Position numbers and translations under genes: made by a program. The notes below the pieces were generated by a model. The model ran no database searches, had not been told where the DNA came from, and saw nothing but the letters and a program-made list of their open reading frames with translations. This document shows positions 27,718 to 36,631 of a stretch of DNA of 64,000 nucleotides, piece after piece (the first letter of the stretch is position 1; each line of letters starts with the position of its first letter). The stretch is from JAAELZ01 sp965223465 (GTDB lineage Bacteria; Pseudomonadota; Gammaproteobacteria; Arenicellales; Poriferihabitantaceae), in contig OZ245025.1 in assembly GCA_965223465.1 (NCBI GenBank), positions 1,302,001 to 1,366,000 of the forward strand, written 5' to 3'.

Positions 27718-28134
27718 TTAAGTCATATCATCCAAGGCTTTCTGGAATCGGTTAGCGTGAGAACGCTCTGCCTTAGCCAGCGTTTCAAACCAGTCAGCGA
27801 TTTCATCAAAACCTTCTTCACGCGCGGTCTTTGCCATACCTGGATACATATCGGTATATTCGTGCGTTTCGCCCTCAATTGCCGTCTTAAGATTCAGATC
27901 GCTCGCGCCAAAAGGTAAGCCAGTGGCTGGGTCGCCACATTCTTCCAGATATTCTAGATGGCCGTGCGCATGCCCGGTTTCGCCTTCCGCTGTAGAGCGA
28001 AAAACCGCCGCGATATCATTGTAACCTTCGACATCTGCTTTAGCTGCGAAATACAGATAACGACGATTCGCTTGTGATTCACCCGCAAACGCATCTTTTA
28101 AACTTTGTTCGGTCTTTGACCCTTTTAAAGACAT
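27718..28134 (-). CDS. Rubrerythrin-type diiron protein without rubredoxin domain
   Basis: A 138-residue ferritin-like protein. It begins MSLKGSKTEQSLKDAFAGES, and the diiron ligands lie in GESQANRRYLYFA, TAEGETGHAHGHLEYLE and KAERSHANRFQKAL. The C-terminal CxxC rubredoxin domain of classical rubrerythrin is missing, so an external electron donor is needed; the Fe-S protein next in the operon is a candidate. The ATG at 28134 has an AGGAG site 7 nt upstream and was preferred to a longer frame from 28194. A role in peroxide reduction is known for the family and inferred here. Confidence 0.92.
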   Translation of the reverse strand: MSLKGSKTEQSLKDAFAGESQANRRYLYFAAKADVEGYNDIAAVFRSTAEGETGHAHGHLEYLEECGDPATGLPFGASDLNLKTAIEGETHEYTDMYPGMAKTAREEGFDEIADWFETLAKAERSHANRFQKALDDMT

Positions 28135-28264
28135 ATTAATTCTCCTAGCATTTAATTTTAATCTAGTACTCAGTGAGTCTGAATATTGTGACACGCACCA
28201 AATAGTGCGATGACTAAATATAGCGACAAACCCAACAGCAATCCAATTGATTGTATCGTAAGTA

Positions 28265-28341
28265 ATGATCTGTTTATCAGATCATAGATTAGGCTCATAG
28301 TTTATGCCACCGTATCAATAAACTTAACCCTATTAGGGTTA
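28265..28341. promoter_or_regulatory. Two inverted repeats upstream of the rubrerythrin operon
   Basis: The gap between rubrerythrin and the divergent secreted-protein gene (28135-28564) holds ATGATCTG, 5 nt, CAGATCAT (28265-28285) and TAACCCTA, 1 nt, TAGGGTTA (28325-28341). Both have exact 8-bp arms. The second is the shape of a compact dimer operator. Both could control either flanking gene. No other structure was recognised in this gap. Confidence 0.45.
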
Positions 28342-28564
28342 TAAGTACTGCCTATTATGAATCTAACTAAATTACTTTTCCGGCTGCATTTCCAGTCAGT
28401 ACTAACTGCCGCCTAATAAAACAGATTTAACCTTGAGAAATTTTTGGATCACCGGCATTAGTGCGTGCCTCGCCTCATTGATAATGATATATTACGGCGG
28501 TTTTTGTGCAAACACCATGGCCATTTTTTCGTAAACATTGAAAGTAAACAGGAGATAAGCAGGA

Positions 28565-29167
28565 ATGAATCGATTGACAGTTGTACTAGCAACTATTTTA
28601 TTATTGGGAAGTACCTCACCTAGTTATGCGCAAACTGGTTCGGATATTCTTTTAGACATTCCACCCATTATAGCTGCCGCGACCGCCTGTGAAGGCGTAG
28701 GAGAATGGCAAGGCACGCAAGTATTGATTAATGCCCAAGATTATTCTCGCACTTATGGTGCATATAAAACCACAAAAAACGGTAATCCGTCAGTGCGCTT
28801 TAACGATGGCCCCAGCAAAACCACACGAGTTGAATATGATATCTGTGTTCCTGAGGATGGTCGCTACAATTTTTTGGTACACACCTATGCAAGCGATCAC
28901 TTCAATAACGGCATGTTTCTCGGCGTTAATGGGGTACTTCAAAAGGCACTGCCCGGCCATCCGGTAGCTGGCTATGGAGCTATTTATCTTAGAAAACATA
29001 TGTGGAGCTGGCAGCCTGAGTGGCTCGGGCCTAACAATTTTCATCGCTCACCGGTAGAAATCATGCTTAAGAAAGGTAAAGGTGGAGAAACACAAACTCT
29101 AAGTATTAATAAACGAAAAGTTGAGCGCCCTTATATTCATCAAATAAGGCTGATTAAGGTTGATTAA
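28565..29167 (+). CDS. Secreted protein of unknown function
   Basis: A 200-residue exported protein with a signal peptide (NRLTVVLATILLLGSTSPSYA, cleavage after YA-Q). The mature part is beta-rich and reads like a carbohydrate-binding or jelly-roll domain, with the phrases VEYDICVPEDGRYNFLVHTY and GMFLGVNGVLQ, the kind of wording seen in CBM6/CBM35-like modules (VPEDGRYNF). Two cysteines (in TACEGVG and DICVPE) may form a disulfide. A GGAGATAAGCAGG ribosome site is upstream. It stands alone between the rubrerythrin operon and dsr operon end. The carbohydrate-binding idea is an inference. Confidence 0.65.
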   Translation: MNRLTVVLATILLLGSTSPSYAQTGSDILLDIPPIIAAATACEGVGEWQGTQVLINAQDYSRTYGAYKTTKNGNPSVRFNDGPSKTTRVEYDICVPEDGRYNFLVHTYASDHFNNGMFLGVNGVLQKALPGHPVAGYGAIYLRKHMWSWQPEWLGPNNFHRSPVEIMLKKGKGGETQTLSINKRKVERPYIHQIRLIKVD

Positions 29168-29338
29168 AAGATAATCGCGTCCTGCACGACGACTTGCTGA
29201 TTAGCACGTCACCAGTAGCATTCGAGTTCGATACGTACCTACGTTAGATTCTATAGAGCCCGATAGGCACACAGTAAGTGGTATTTGAAGGCAAGTTTTC
29301 AATAAAATGCTGCACAATACACGCTTTCAGGCTAGAAA

Positions 29339-30442
29339 CTACACATCCAGCAACTGATCAACCGCATCTTCGGGGCTAACCGTATTTACATAAAATCCTG
29401 AACCAAGCTCAAACCCAGTAGGAATGCTGGTTCTAGGTGTGATTTCAAGGTGCCAGTGATAGCTAGGTGCATGTGATGCGTAGGCCGCAACATGTGGCAC
29501 TGTATGAATAAAATAGTTGTATTGTGCGTTGCCCAGAACCGCATCCAGCCTCTGCATAGTTCGTATTAAGACCCCTGAAAAATCTGCTAAATCATCCGCA
29601 TCCATATTTAAGAAATCAGCTTCATGCTCTATCGGTAAGATATGGACTTCCCACTCAAACCGGCTGGCAAAAGGTTTAATCGCGACAAATCGTTCTCCAC
29701 GCTCGACGATGTACTGCCCCACGTCAATCTTGCGGCGAACCTTACCAGAATGACGATCATATATAGTCGCCTCAAAAGAAAACGCTTCGTCAATCAGGCT
29801 GCAGAATACGCACTGGCCACGTTTCTGATAGAAATCATGGCTATTGTTTAATTCGAGAAAAACATTTTCGGGAATCACTGGCGTTGCGATTAATTGACTA
29901 TGCGTATGCGGAATAGAACTTCCCGCTGCTGAACCGTAATTTTTAAAAATAAGCACGTATTTGAGCCGGTTATCCGCACCGTATAGTGCCTGCATACGCG
30001 TTTGGTAAGCACGAAATAACATCGCAACATGTGGCTCACTCATCTCATGTAGCGCGATCCCATGGTTGGCGTGATCGATGATGACTTCGTGTCGGCCATA
30101 TCCTTCTATAGTTTGTTGTAAACCAAAACTATACGCCTGATCATTACTATCATCACCCAGTACTGGATATAAATTTTCCACAATGCGCACCTGCCAAGGT
30201 CCTTCTTCTGGCCAAGTAGCAATCGATTCAGGCGTCATCGACTCATTACCAACACAAAAAGGGCAGGTTTCTACCCGTTCACGCAAATCACGTTCGACTT
30301 TTTTTTCTTTGTGTTTAGGGCGCAATCCACGCGCTGTAGCAATTAATACCGACTCTGATGGAACAATAGGGTCAATCCTGATTTCGCGTATAATGTTGTC
30401 GTCAGGCGTCGCTGGGCTTACCAATGAATCAGTCATAGCCAT
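29339..30442 (-). CDS. GalT-like hexose-1-phosphate nucleotidyltransferase (HIT superfamily)
   Basis: A 367-residue protein of the galactose-1-phosphate uridylyltransferase family. Zinc-type cysteine pairs are seen in CPFCVGNE and CVFCSLID, the catalytic His-x-His in SIPHTHSQLIATPV, and a second histidine motif in SYHWHLEITPR. Real GalT usually has HPHGQ, so the sugar or nucleotide may differ (for example ADP-glucose phosphorylase-like). It begins within the dsrR stop codon (TAATG) with a GGAG site, so it is translationally coupled to the dsr operon. No other galactose gene is near. It occupies the place where dsrS lies in Allochromatium; I cannot say whether they are related. Confidence 0.8.
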   Translation of the reverse strand: MAMTDSLVSPATPDDNIIREIRIDPIVPSESVLIATARGLRPKHKEKKVERDLRERVETCPFCVGNESMTPESIATWPEEGPWQVRIVENLYPVLGDDSNDQAYSFGLQQTIEGYGRHEVIIDHANHGIALHEMSEPHVAMLFRAYQTRMQALYGADNRLKYVLIFKNYGSAAGSSIPHTHSQLIATPVIPENVFLELNNSHDFYQKRGQCVFCSLIDEAFSFEATIYDRHSGKVRRKIDVGQYIVERGERFVAIKPFASRFEWEVHILPIEHEADFLNMDADDLADFSGVLIRTMQRLDAVLGNAQYNYFIHTVPHVAAYASHAPSYHWHLEITPRTSIPTGFELGSGFYVNTVSPEDAVDQLLDV

Positions 30443-30759
30443 TAGGACTCCGTCAGGTCGGGGGCGACATAATTAGGGTCAAGCGGATTGTGAAAAACAA
30501 ACTGACGCTCACCCTCGTCAATCTCAACATAATCCAGGGTAGCTTGATCGAGTAAATCGGCAGAAGTGGGTGCGATGAGCAGCGTTACACCCAATTTATT
30601 GTAGGTCGCATCTACGTCTTGTTTTTCATCAAACCCCATCGCGTAATCTATGCCACCGTCCGCCATACGCTTGGCTGCAATGCGTAAACCCAATTCTCGC
30701 GCTTCGGTCTCTTTGGCCTGTAAAAGAATTTGTTTGGCTGCTGCTTCAGTTAGTTTCAT
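30442..30759 (-). CDS. dsrR: DsrR, IscA-like protein of the dsr operon
   Basis: A 105-residue A-type-carrier fold protein (MKLTEAAAKQILLQAKE, ELGLRIAAKRMADGGIDYAM). It has no cysteine at all, so it cannot bind a cluster as IscA does. This is the known state of DsrR, which affects dsr expression or product formation after transcription in Allochromatium. It overlaps the end of dsrN by 14 nt and the start of the GalT-like gene by 1 nt. Confidence 0.92.
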   Translation of the reverse strand: MKLTEAAAKQILLQAKETEARELGLRIAAKRMADGGIDYAMGFDEKQDVDATYNKLGVTLLIAPTSADLLDQATLDYVEIDEGERQFVFHNPLDPNYVAPDLTES

Positions 30760-32152
30760 TTCGTTGCTCTATAGTACGCTGGATAAAATTGATAAAACGT
30801 CGAACCCAGGGGTTGTTTTCAGTATGACGTTGATGGCAATACGTCGCCAGCGTATTATTCAACATGATGCCATCCCCATGTCCATCTATGCCATAACCGC
30901 GCTTCACCGCATAAGCCATATCTAAATCTGAGAGTTTGCCGTGTAAGGTAGAATAATGAAACTCATGGCAGCGAATCTCATCACTGCTAGCGATATCCTC
31001 TCCCCATAAATGCGCTTGATTTGCCATTATCTTGGCATAACCTCTACCAATTGGCTTAGTAGACATATGCACACTCGCGTTAACCACCCCAACCATTTCA
31101 GCAGAGTCATCCAAATAATGGATGTCCTTGCATAAGTACATCAAGCCACCACATTCTGCGTAGACTGGCTTGCCAGTCTCAACAAAGTCGCGAATCTGCT
31201 CGCGCATCTGTGTGTTTTTGCTTAGATCCGCAAGCTGTGTCTCTGGAAACCCACCCCCAAAAAATAAGGCATCTACCTTAGGCAGAGCCTTGTCGTTCAA
31301 GGTATCAAAATAAACCAGTTTTGCGCCTAGTTCCTGCATGGCTTGTAAGTCATCTGGGTAATAAAACCCGAACGCTTTGTCCTTCGCAATACCAACGCTA
31401 ACCGTCGGCTTTTGCGGGTTTTTTAATTGCGCTGGCAACTCTACTGGCGGCAATTCCACTACATGTTCCAGGAGGTTATCGATATCTACATTTTGCTTAA
31501 CCACGCTCGCCGCTTTTTCAATATAGTCCATGGCGAAACTGGCTTCGTTTTCTGGCACTAAACCCAAATGACGTTCTTCCAAATGCAATTCAGGTGATTT
31601 GGGGATCACACCAAGCACCCGCAAATTAGTATAAGTCTCGACTGCCGCAAGAAGCTTTTCTTGATGGCGTGGGCCCGCCACTGAATTTAATATCACCCCG
31701 GCATAACGTATTTCATCAGAAAATTGCGCATAACCGTGCAGCAACGGCGCAATTCCACGGGTGACGCCTTGCGTGTTCACCACCAAAACGACAGGCAAAC
31801 CAAGTTGGAGAGCGAGTGCTGCATTGCAATCACTGCCATGCGTATCCACCCCATCGAACAAGCCCTTGTTACCTTCTATGTATACTATGTCGGCCGCCTG
31901 ACGATGCGTATTAAAAGTGAACTCTATTTCTGCTTTACTTTGGGTGAAAAAATCAAGGTTATAACAAGCCCGGCCGGTCGCTGCCTGGTGCCACATAGGA
32001 TCGATGTAATCCGGGCCTTTTTTGTAAGCCTGAACCGTAAAACCAGCCTGATTTAGAGCCTTGGCCAGACCAAGGCTTACCACCGTTTTACCGGATGATT
32101 TTTTAGTCGCCGAAATATAATACCCACGTGGTTGAGAATTCACTGGCAGCAT
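30746..32152 (-). CDS. dsrN: DsrN, siroheme amidase (cobyrinate a,c-diamide synthase family)
   Basis: A 468-residue CbiA/CobB-type enzyme. The N-terminus carries an ATP-binding loop (ATKKSSGKTVVSLGLAKAL) and the C-terminal half a class I glutamine amidotransferase domain with the nucleophile in VYAECGGLMYL and a late HEFHYSTL. DsrN is thought to amidate siroheme to siro(haem)amide for DsrAB. It lies between dsrP and dsrR on the same strand, as in Allochromatium. No cobalamin biosynthesis gene is near, which supports the dsr role. Confidence 0.94.
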   Translation of the reverse strand: MLPVNSQPRGYYISATKKSSGKTVVSLGLAKALNQAGFTVQAYKKGPDYIDPMWHQAATGRACYNLDFFTQSKAEIEFTFNTHRQAADIVYIEGNKGLFDGVDTHGSDCNAALALQLGLPVVLVVNTQGVTRGIAPLLHGYAQFSDEIRYAGVILNSVAGPRHQEKLLAAVETYTNLRVLGVIPKSPELHLEERHLGLVPENEASFAMDYIEKAASVVKQNVDIDNLLEHVVELPPVELPAQLKNPQKPTVSVGIAKDKAFGFYYPDDLQAMQELGAKLVYFDTLNDKALPKVDALFFGGGFPETQLADLSKNTQMREQIRDFVETGKPVYAECGGLMYLCKDIHYLDDSAEMVGVVNASVHMSTKPIGRGYAKIMANQAHLWGEDIASSDEIRCHEFHYSTLHGKLSDLDMAYAVKRGYGIDGHGDGIMLNNTLATYCHQRHTENNPWVRRFINFIQRTIEQRNETN

Positions 32153-32218
32153 GGTCAGCCTGGTTTAACCCTGTTTATCGTGAATAGTGAAAGCCCTAAA
32201 AATATGGCGATCACCTAT

Positions 32219-33421
32219 TTAGCCCGCAGGTTCTTCCGAAAGCGTCTGCGGAACAAAGGGTAGAATTTTGACTACAAATAGTGTTGCCAGAATCGCAAAT
32301 GCGACGCCCCCCAGGCCGAGTAAAATCTCTGGCAGAGACGGTATATAGCTCGCAACCTGCCCATCGTAAAATGAACTACTGACCTCCATTCCAGAGATTA
32401 AATCGATGGGATAGGCTTGTCCGCCTATAACGACCACATAAATCATCGCAAAACCGCCGAGGATTATCAGCAGTGTGCCCACGATAATAGAACTGCGCGA
32501 GCTAAATTGCGGCGCCCAAAACAAGGTAACCGGGATAACCGTTCCAATCAGAACCTGCCCCAGCCAAAACAGCAAGCTGTATACAGATCCTCCGGCCAGC
32601 ATATAACTCTCCACACCATGATGCTCTGTGGCATAAAGATTAGTAAGGTGATACGCCAATACAAAAAACAACACGGCTATCGCTAGCACGCCGTTCAATC
32701 GCTTCAAGCGATTGAGTATGGCATCGCCCAACTCACGCCCCGTACTGCGAAATATCCACATCAAGACCAGTATATAAATTGCAGTACCAAATGATAATGA
32801 TGCAGCGATGAACATGGGCGCCATGATCGCAGCGTCGTACGCTTCTCGCGCAACCAAAAAACCGAAAATTGATCCCGTACCTGTAGTCAGAATAAACCGC
32901 CAGATGAACGCGACGGTACCACCTACTTGGGAATATTTATTCCAGGACGGTGTAAACATGGTCATCAAATATATACCCACTACCGCTAAAAACCCGGTAT
33001 AGAGCAACACATTCCAGGTAAAAATGGATTTAAAATTAAAATACGTCATGGCGGTAATCAGACGGTCAGGTCGACCTAAATCAAGGACCAATACTCCTAA
33101 TCCTCCGACCAGTAAGGTCATCGCCAGCAAGCCTGATAACCGGCCCAATGGCTTATACTCTACTTTGCTGAACACGGACCCTACAGACGCCACGTTAAGT
33201 GCGCCAGAGGCTGAGACAATTAGAAAAATTGCAAACACATGTGGCATACCCCATACAACCTGATTATTCATTCCGGTCACATAGTGTCCATGATGCTCCA
33301 TATAGTAGGCAGCAAGCAATCCGATACCCGTTATCCCTGCCAGTAAAACCATCACCAACCAATAAGAAATACCGTGATCGGTAACGGTTCGGTATATGAT
33401 TTTTTTAGAATTCGCCATCAT
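32219..33421 (-). CDS. dsrP: DsrP, NrfD-like integral membrane subunit
   Basis: A 400-residue membrane protein with about ten hydrophobic helices, of the NrfD/PsrC family. It probably exchanges electrons with the quinone pool inside the DsrMKJOP complex. The start MMANSKKIIYRTVTDHGISYW is family-like; either of two ATGs is possible. It starts 7 nt after dsrO. No signal peptide or Cys-rich motif. Confidence 0.94.
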   Translation of the reverse strand: MMANSKKIIYRTVTDHGISYWLVMVLLAGITGIGLLAAYYMEHHGHYVTGMNNQVVWGMPHVFAIFLIVSASGALNVASVGSVFSKVEYKPLGRLSGLLAMTLLVGGLGVLVLDLGRPDRLITAMTYFNFKSIFTWNVLLYTGFLAVVGIYLMTMFTPSWNKYSQVGGTVAFIWRFILTTGTGSIFGFLVAREAYDAAIMAPMFIAASLSFGTAIYILVLMWIFRSTGRELGDAILNRLKRLNGVLAIAVLFFVLAYHLTNLYATEHHGVESYMLAGGSVYSLLFWLGQVLIGTVIPVTLFWAPQFSSRSSIIVGTLLIILGGFAMIYVVVIGGQAYPIDLISGMEVSSSFYDGQVASYIPSLPEILLGLGGVAFAILATLFVVKILPFVPQTLSEEPAG

Positions 33422-33428
33422 TCCATGC

Positions 33429-34205
33429 CTAAATGCCGGTATACCGTACCCCGGTATTCAAATTAAGATCCTCGCGCAATTGACGGCTTGGCAAGCTTGC
33501 CAGCTTTTTGCTGATGTCGCTGGATGGATCATTCAAATCACCAAACAGCATTGCGCCGTGGCTGCAAGCATTAACACAAGCAGGTGATTGATTCCTATCC
33601 ACTCGGTGCGCGCACAATGTGCAGGATTCAACGCACCCTTTGCCGCGCGGTTGGTGCGCGCGTTGATCACGCAAAGTTTCGTGGACAAATGATCGAGCCT
33701 TGTAAGGACAGGCCATCATGCAATAACGACATCCGATACAGATGTGCCGGTCCACCATCACCAAACCATCTGCTCGCTTAAAAGAAGCGCCGGTTGGACA
33801 GACATCTTGACACGGTGGATACGCGCAATGCTGACACATAACCGGCATCTCAAACGAACGTCGGGAGTGCGAATCCTTGACCTTGACCTTACGAATCCAC
33901 TGGGCTTTCTGATCCGGGCGAGAATGCTGCTCGTCGCTGCTGCCGTTTCCCCAACCATTTTCGATCTGACAGGCATCCACACAATCTTCACAACCCGTTG
34001 AACACTTATTTACATCGATAAGCAAACCCCAACGGTGTTCAGCGCTTGCCGGCTTATCATCTGGTTTGGCTTGCGCGCTCTGAAATAATTTTATACCCGG
34101 TGCAACAATCACCGCCGCGCTTCCTGCCGCCGCTGCTTTGAGCAGTTTTCGCTTGCTGACGTTGGCCTGATGAAAGCCGACGTTAATTTGATTATTCATC
34201 GTCAT
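33429..34205 (-). CDS. dsrO: DsrO, periplasmic Fe-S subunit
   Basis: A 258-residue ferredoxin-like subunit with four clusters predicted: CSTGCEDCVDACQ, CAYPPCQDVCP, CIGCRYCMMACPYKA and CTLCAHRVD...ACVNAC. It has an N-terminal Tat-like signal, but the twin-arginine site reads SKRKLLKAAAAGSAAVIVAPG, with Lys-Arg in place of Arg-Arg. It follows dsrJ with no gap: the ATG immediately follows the dsrJ TGA. In DsrMKJOP it connects DsrJ with DsrP. Confidence 0.93.
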   Translation of the reverse strand: MTMNNQINVGFHQANVSKRKLLKAAAAGSAAVIVAPGIKLFQSAQAKPDDKPASAEHRWGLLIDVNKCSTGCEDCVDACQIENGWGNGSSDEQHSRPDQKAQWIRKVKVKDSHSRRSFEMPVMCQHCAYPPCQDVCPTGASFKRADGLVMVDRHICIGCRYCMMACPYKARSFVHETLRDQRAHQPRGKGCVESCTLCAHRVDRNQSPACVNACSHGAMLFGDLNDPSSDISKKLASLPSRQLREDLNLNTGVRYTGI

Positions 34206-34586
34206 TCAAGATTCTGGTGTGGTTCGATGGCACTGAAAACAATCAATTTTCTGCCCGACTCTTTTATGGCAAGATTGACAAAACTGCCCTTCATCTGCGA
34301 TTGGTGTGAATTGCCCCGTGTCATTTTTTGCTACGTGACAACTGACACACTCATTGAGGCTAAATTCCAGCGTGCGAATACCCTGGCGCATGGTTTTATC
34401 GCGTTTGTGTAGTAGATGCTCCATGTGATTTCGCCGCATATCCTCTGTCGGCGCAACACATGCATCCAGACCAGCGGCACGCGAACCTGGCACCACCTCA
34501 GATAAGCCCGCTTGCGACAGACCAATACTTGGCACACTAAGCAATACCATGCCGAGTAATACCACTAGTCGTTTTTGCCAAGCCAT
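34206..34586 (-). CDS. dsrJ: DsrJ, periplasmic triheme cytochrome c
   Basis: A 126-residue exported cytochrome with a signal or anchor segment (RLVVLLGMVLLSVPSIGLS) and three CxxCH sites: CVSCH, CQSCH and CFQCH. A cysteine near residue 43 in DACVAPTEDMRRNHMEHLLH is at the place of the Cys that, with His, ligates one heme in characterised DsrJ. It is part of DsrMKJOP and abuts dsrO. Confidence 0.95.
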   Translation of the reverse strand: MAWQKRLVVLLGMVLLSVPSIGLSQAGLSEVVPGSRAAGLDACVAPTEDMRRNHMEHLLHKRDKTMRQGIRTLEFSLNECVSCHVAKNDTGQFTPIADEGQFCQSCHKRVGQKIDCFQCHRTTPES

Positions 34587-34617
34587 CTTTCTCAGTATTA
34601 TTTATGCTTTCAGTACA

Positions 34618-36576
34618 CTACTGCCCCATGGCCATATCGATATAGCCTGTAGGACATACGTCCGAACAGATATGACAGCCAATACACTTATTGTAGTCCG
34701 TGGTGACATATCGACCTGTGGTTGACTGATCTTTCTTCACCCGAGAGACCGCATCTTGAGGACAATATATGACGCAATTATCACATTCGAAACACATACC
34801 ACAACTCATACAGCGATCTGCTTCTTCAACCGCCTGTGCTTCTTCCAAACCTTTCATAAGCGGCTGTGCATCGCCTAACACACTGTTCTCGTCCGGGCCA
34901 GTGCGTTCGCGTTTATTCACTTCGGTTTTGTTAAAATGCCCAAGAAATAATTCCTTCGCATCGATAATCTCGTACTCTGAGCGATCCCGGAAATTATGTA
35001 CCGCGAAATCAGATTCAAAGGTGGCGTAGGTGTGTCCTCCTTCGTATTTGCTGGGTGACAATCCTGTTTCTTCGAGTTTTTCTGCCAGATTGAAATGGTG
35101 CACGTCTACTTTTGGCCGTTTTGACAGCTCTACTCCCCGAATATACTCATCTATGCCTTCAGCTGCCTTGGATGACTGTCCGATGGCGGTGGTTAAAAGA
35201 TGCGGACGAACAATATCACCGATTACAAAATGCCCTTCGTGATCAGGATGGCGAAATAGTGGGTCCGCATCCATCAGGCCGTGTTCGTTGGCGTAGGATT
35301 CTATGCCTTCGAGATCCGTAGTCTGACCGATAGCCGACACAATTAAATCGACTTCAAGCTCATATTCGGTACCTTCAATTGCGGTCGGAATACCCCGCTC
35401 GTCTACCGTACATTTGGCCATTTTAATACCCACGGCCATACCCGCATCATTATTAATCACTTCTACTGGCATGACCTCATTCTGAATTTCTACACCCTCG
35501 TGCAGCGCTTCGATCACTTCCTGCTCGGTTGCGATCATTTCATCACGCGGAAACACCGCACTCAATATCACTTTTACCGGTTGGCGCCGCTCACCCAATG
35601 ATGGATCTTGCGCGTCAAGTTCGCCAGCCGCCACCTTTTCGGGTCGCTGCTCGGCGGGCAAATCGGTGACCATACCCAGACGTTTTGAGACCGTCACCAC
35701 GTCAATTGAGGTATCCCCTCCGCCAACGCATAATACTGTGCCCCCCAGAGTTTGGAGTTTTCCTTTATTAAAAGCATCCAGGTAATCCACTGCCGTAATC
35801 ACGTTTGGCGCACCCGCATTTGCAGCCGGTAAACCCCGGCCTTTTTGGCAGCCAATCGCCCATACAATCGCATCGTGCTCTTTTTCAAGCTGTTCAACCG
35901 TGATGTCTACGCCGACTTTGGTATTGCATTTAATCTCGATACCGCCCATGTCGACAATCCGCTGGTTTTCGCCATCGAGCTTGTCTCGCGGAACGCGGTA
36001 GCTCGGAATGCCATAGCGCATCATACCACCGAGTTCGGGTTGCATATCATAAACGGTGGAACCGTAACCCATGCGACGTAAATGGTAGGCCGCTCCCATG
36101 CCGCCTGGCCCCCCTCCGATAATACCAACCATTTTGCCGTTTAGTGCGGGCAGGTCGTTAAATTGAAGACCAGCTTCAAGCGCAGCATCGCCGATATATT
36201 GTTCGACCGAATTTATGCCTACATAGTCATCAACCTCGTTACGGTTACATCCATCCTGGCAGGGCGCAGGACAAACACGCCCCATAATGGAAGGAAATGG
36301 GTTCGCCATGGTATTGCGATAAAATGCGTAGGCATCGCGCTCCATATCGGTGGCTGGGTCTTCAATCCCGCGCATAACTTGCAACCAGCCGCGAATTTCA
36401 TGACCCGAAGGGCAACTCCCCTGACACGGCGGGGTTCGCTGAATATAAACTGGGCATTTATACGACGTATCTTCCACAAAGATTTTCTTTTCAAAATCCG
36501 TGTATTGATGATCACCGTCTTTAAATTGACGGAAGGTATGGGTTTCTTTATCTAAGATGACGGGCTCTGCTGCCAT
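34618..36576 (-). CDS. dsrL: DsrL, NAD(P)H:acceptor oxidoreductase
   Basis: A 652-residue iron-sulfur flavoprotein resembling the small subunit of glutamate synthase. Order: an N-terminal Fe-S region (CQGSCPSGHEIRGW, CPAPCQDGCNR), an FAD motif VGIIGGGPGGMGAAYHLRRMG, an NAD(P) motif VLCVGGGDTSIDVVTVSKRLG, and a C-terminal ferredoxin pair (CMSCGMCFECDNCVIYCP and CIGCHICSDVCPTG). DsrL passes electrons between NAD(P)(H) and DsrAB in sulfur oxidisers. It lies between dsrK and dsrJ, the usual place. Confidence 0.95.
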   Translation of the reverse strand: MAAEPVILDKETHTFRQFKDGDHQYTDFEKKIFVEDTSYKCPVYIQRTPPCQGSCPSGHEIRGWLQVMRGIEDPATDMERDAYAFYRNTMANPFPSIMGRVCPAPCQDGCNRNEVDDYVGINSVEQYIGDAALEAGLQFNDLPALNGKMVGIIGGGPGGMGAAYHLRRMGYGSTVYDMQPELGGMMRYGIPSYRVPRDKLDGENQRIVDMGGIEIKCNTKVGVDITVEQLEKEHDAIVWAIGCQKGRGLPAANAGAPNVITAVDYLDAFNKGKLQTLGGTVLCVGGGDTSIDVVTVSKRLGMVTDLPAEQRPEKVAAGELDAQDPSLGERRQPVKVILSAVFPRDEMIATEQEVIEALHEGVEIQNEVMPVEVINNDAGMAVGIKMAKCTVDERGIPTAIEGTEYELEVDLIVSAIGQTTDLEGIESYANEHGLMDADPLFRHPDHEGHFVIGDIVRPHLLTTAIGQSSKAAEGIDEYIRGVELSKRPKVDVHHFNLAEKLEETGLSPSKYEGGHTYATFESDFAVHNFRDRSEYEIIDAKELFLGHFNKTEVNKRERTGPDENSVLGDAQPLMKGLEEAQAVEEADRCMSCGMCFECDNCVIYCPQDAVSRVKKDQSTTGRYVTTDYNKCIGCHICSDVCPTGYIDMAMGQ

Positions 36577-36631
36577 TTTATTCTCCGGTTAATATGCTCT
36601 ATTTTCTATCGTTGTTAACGCGGTGACGCTT

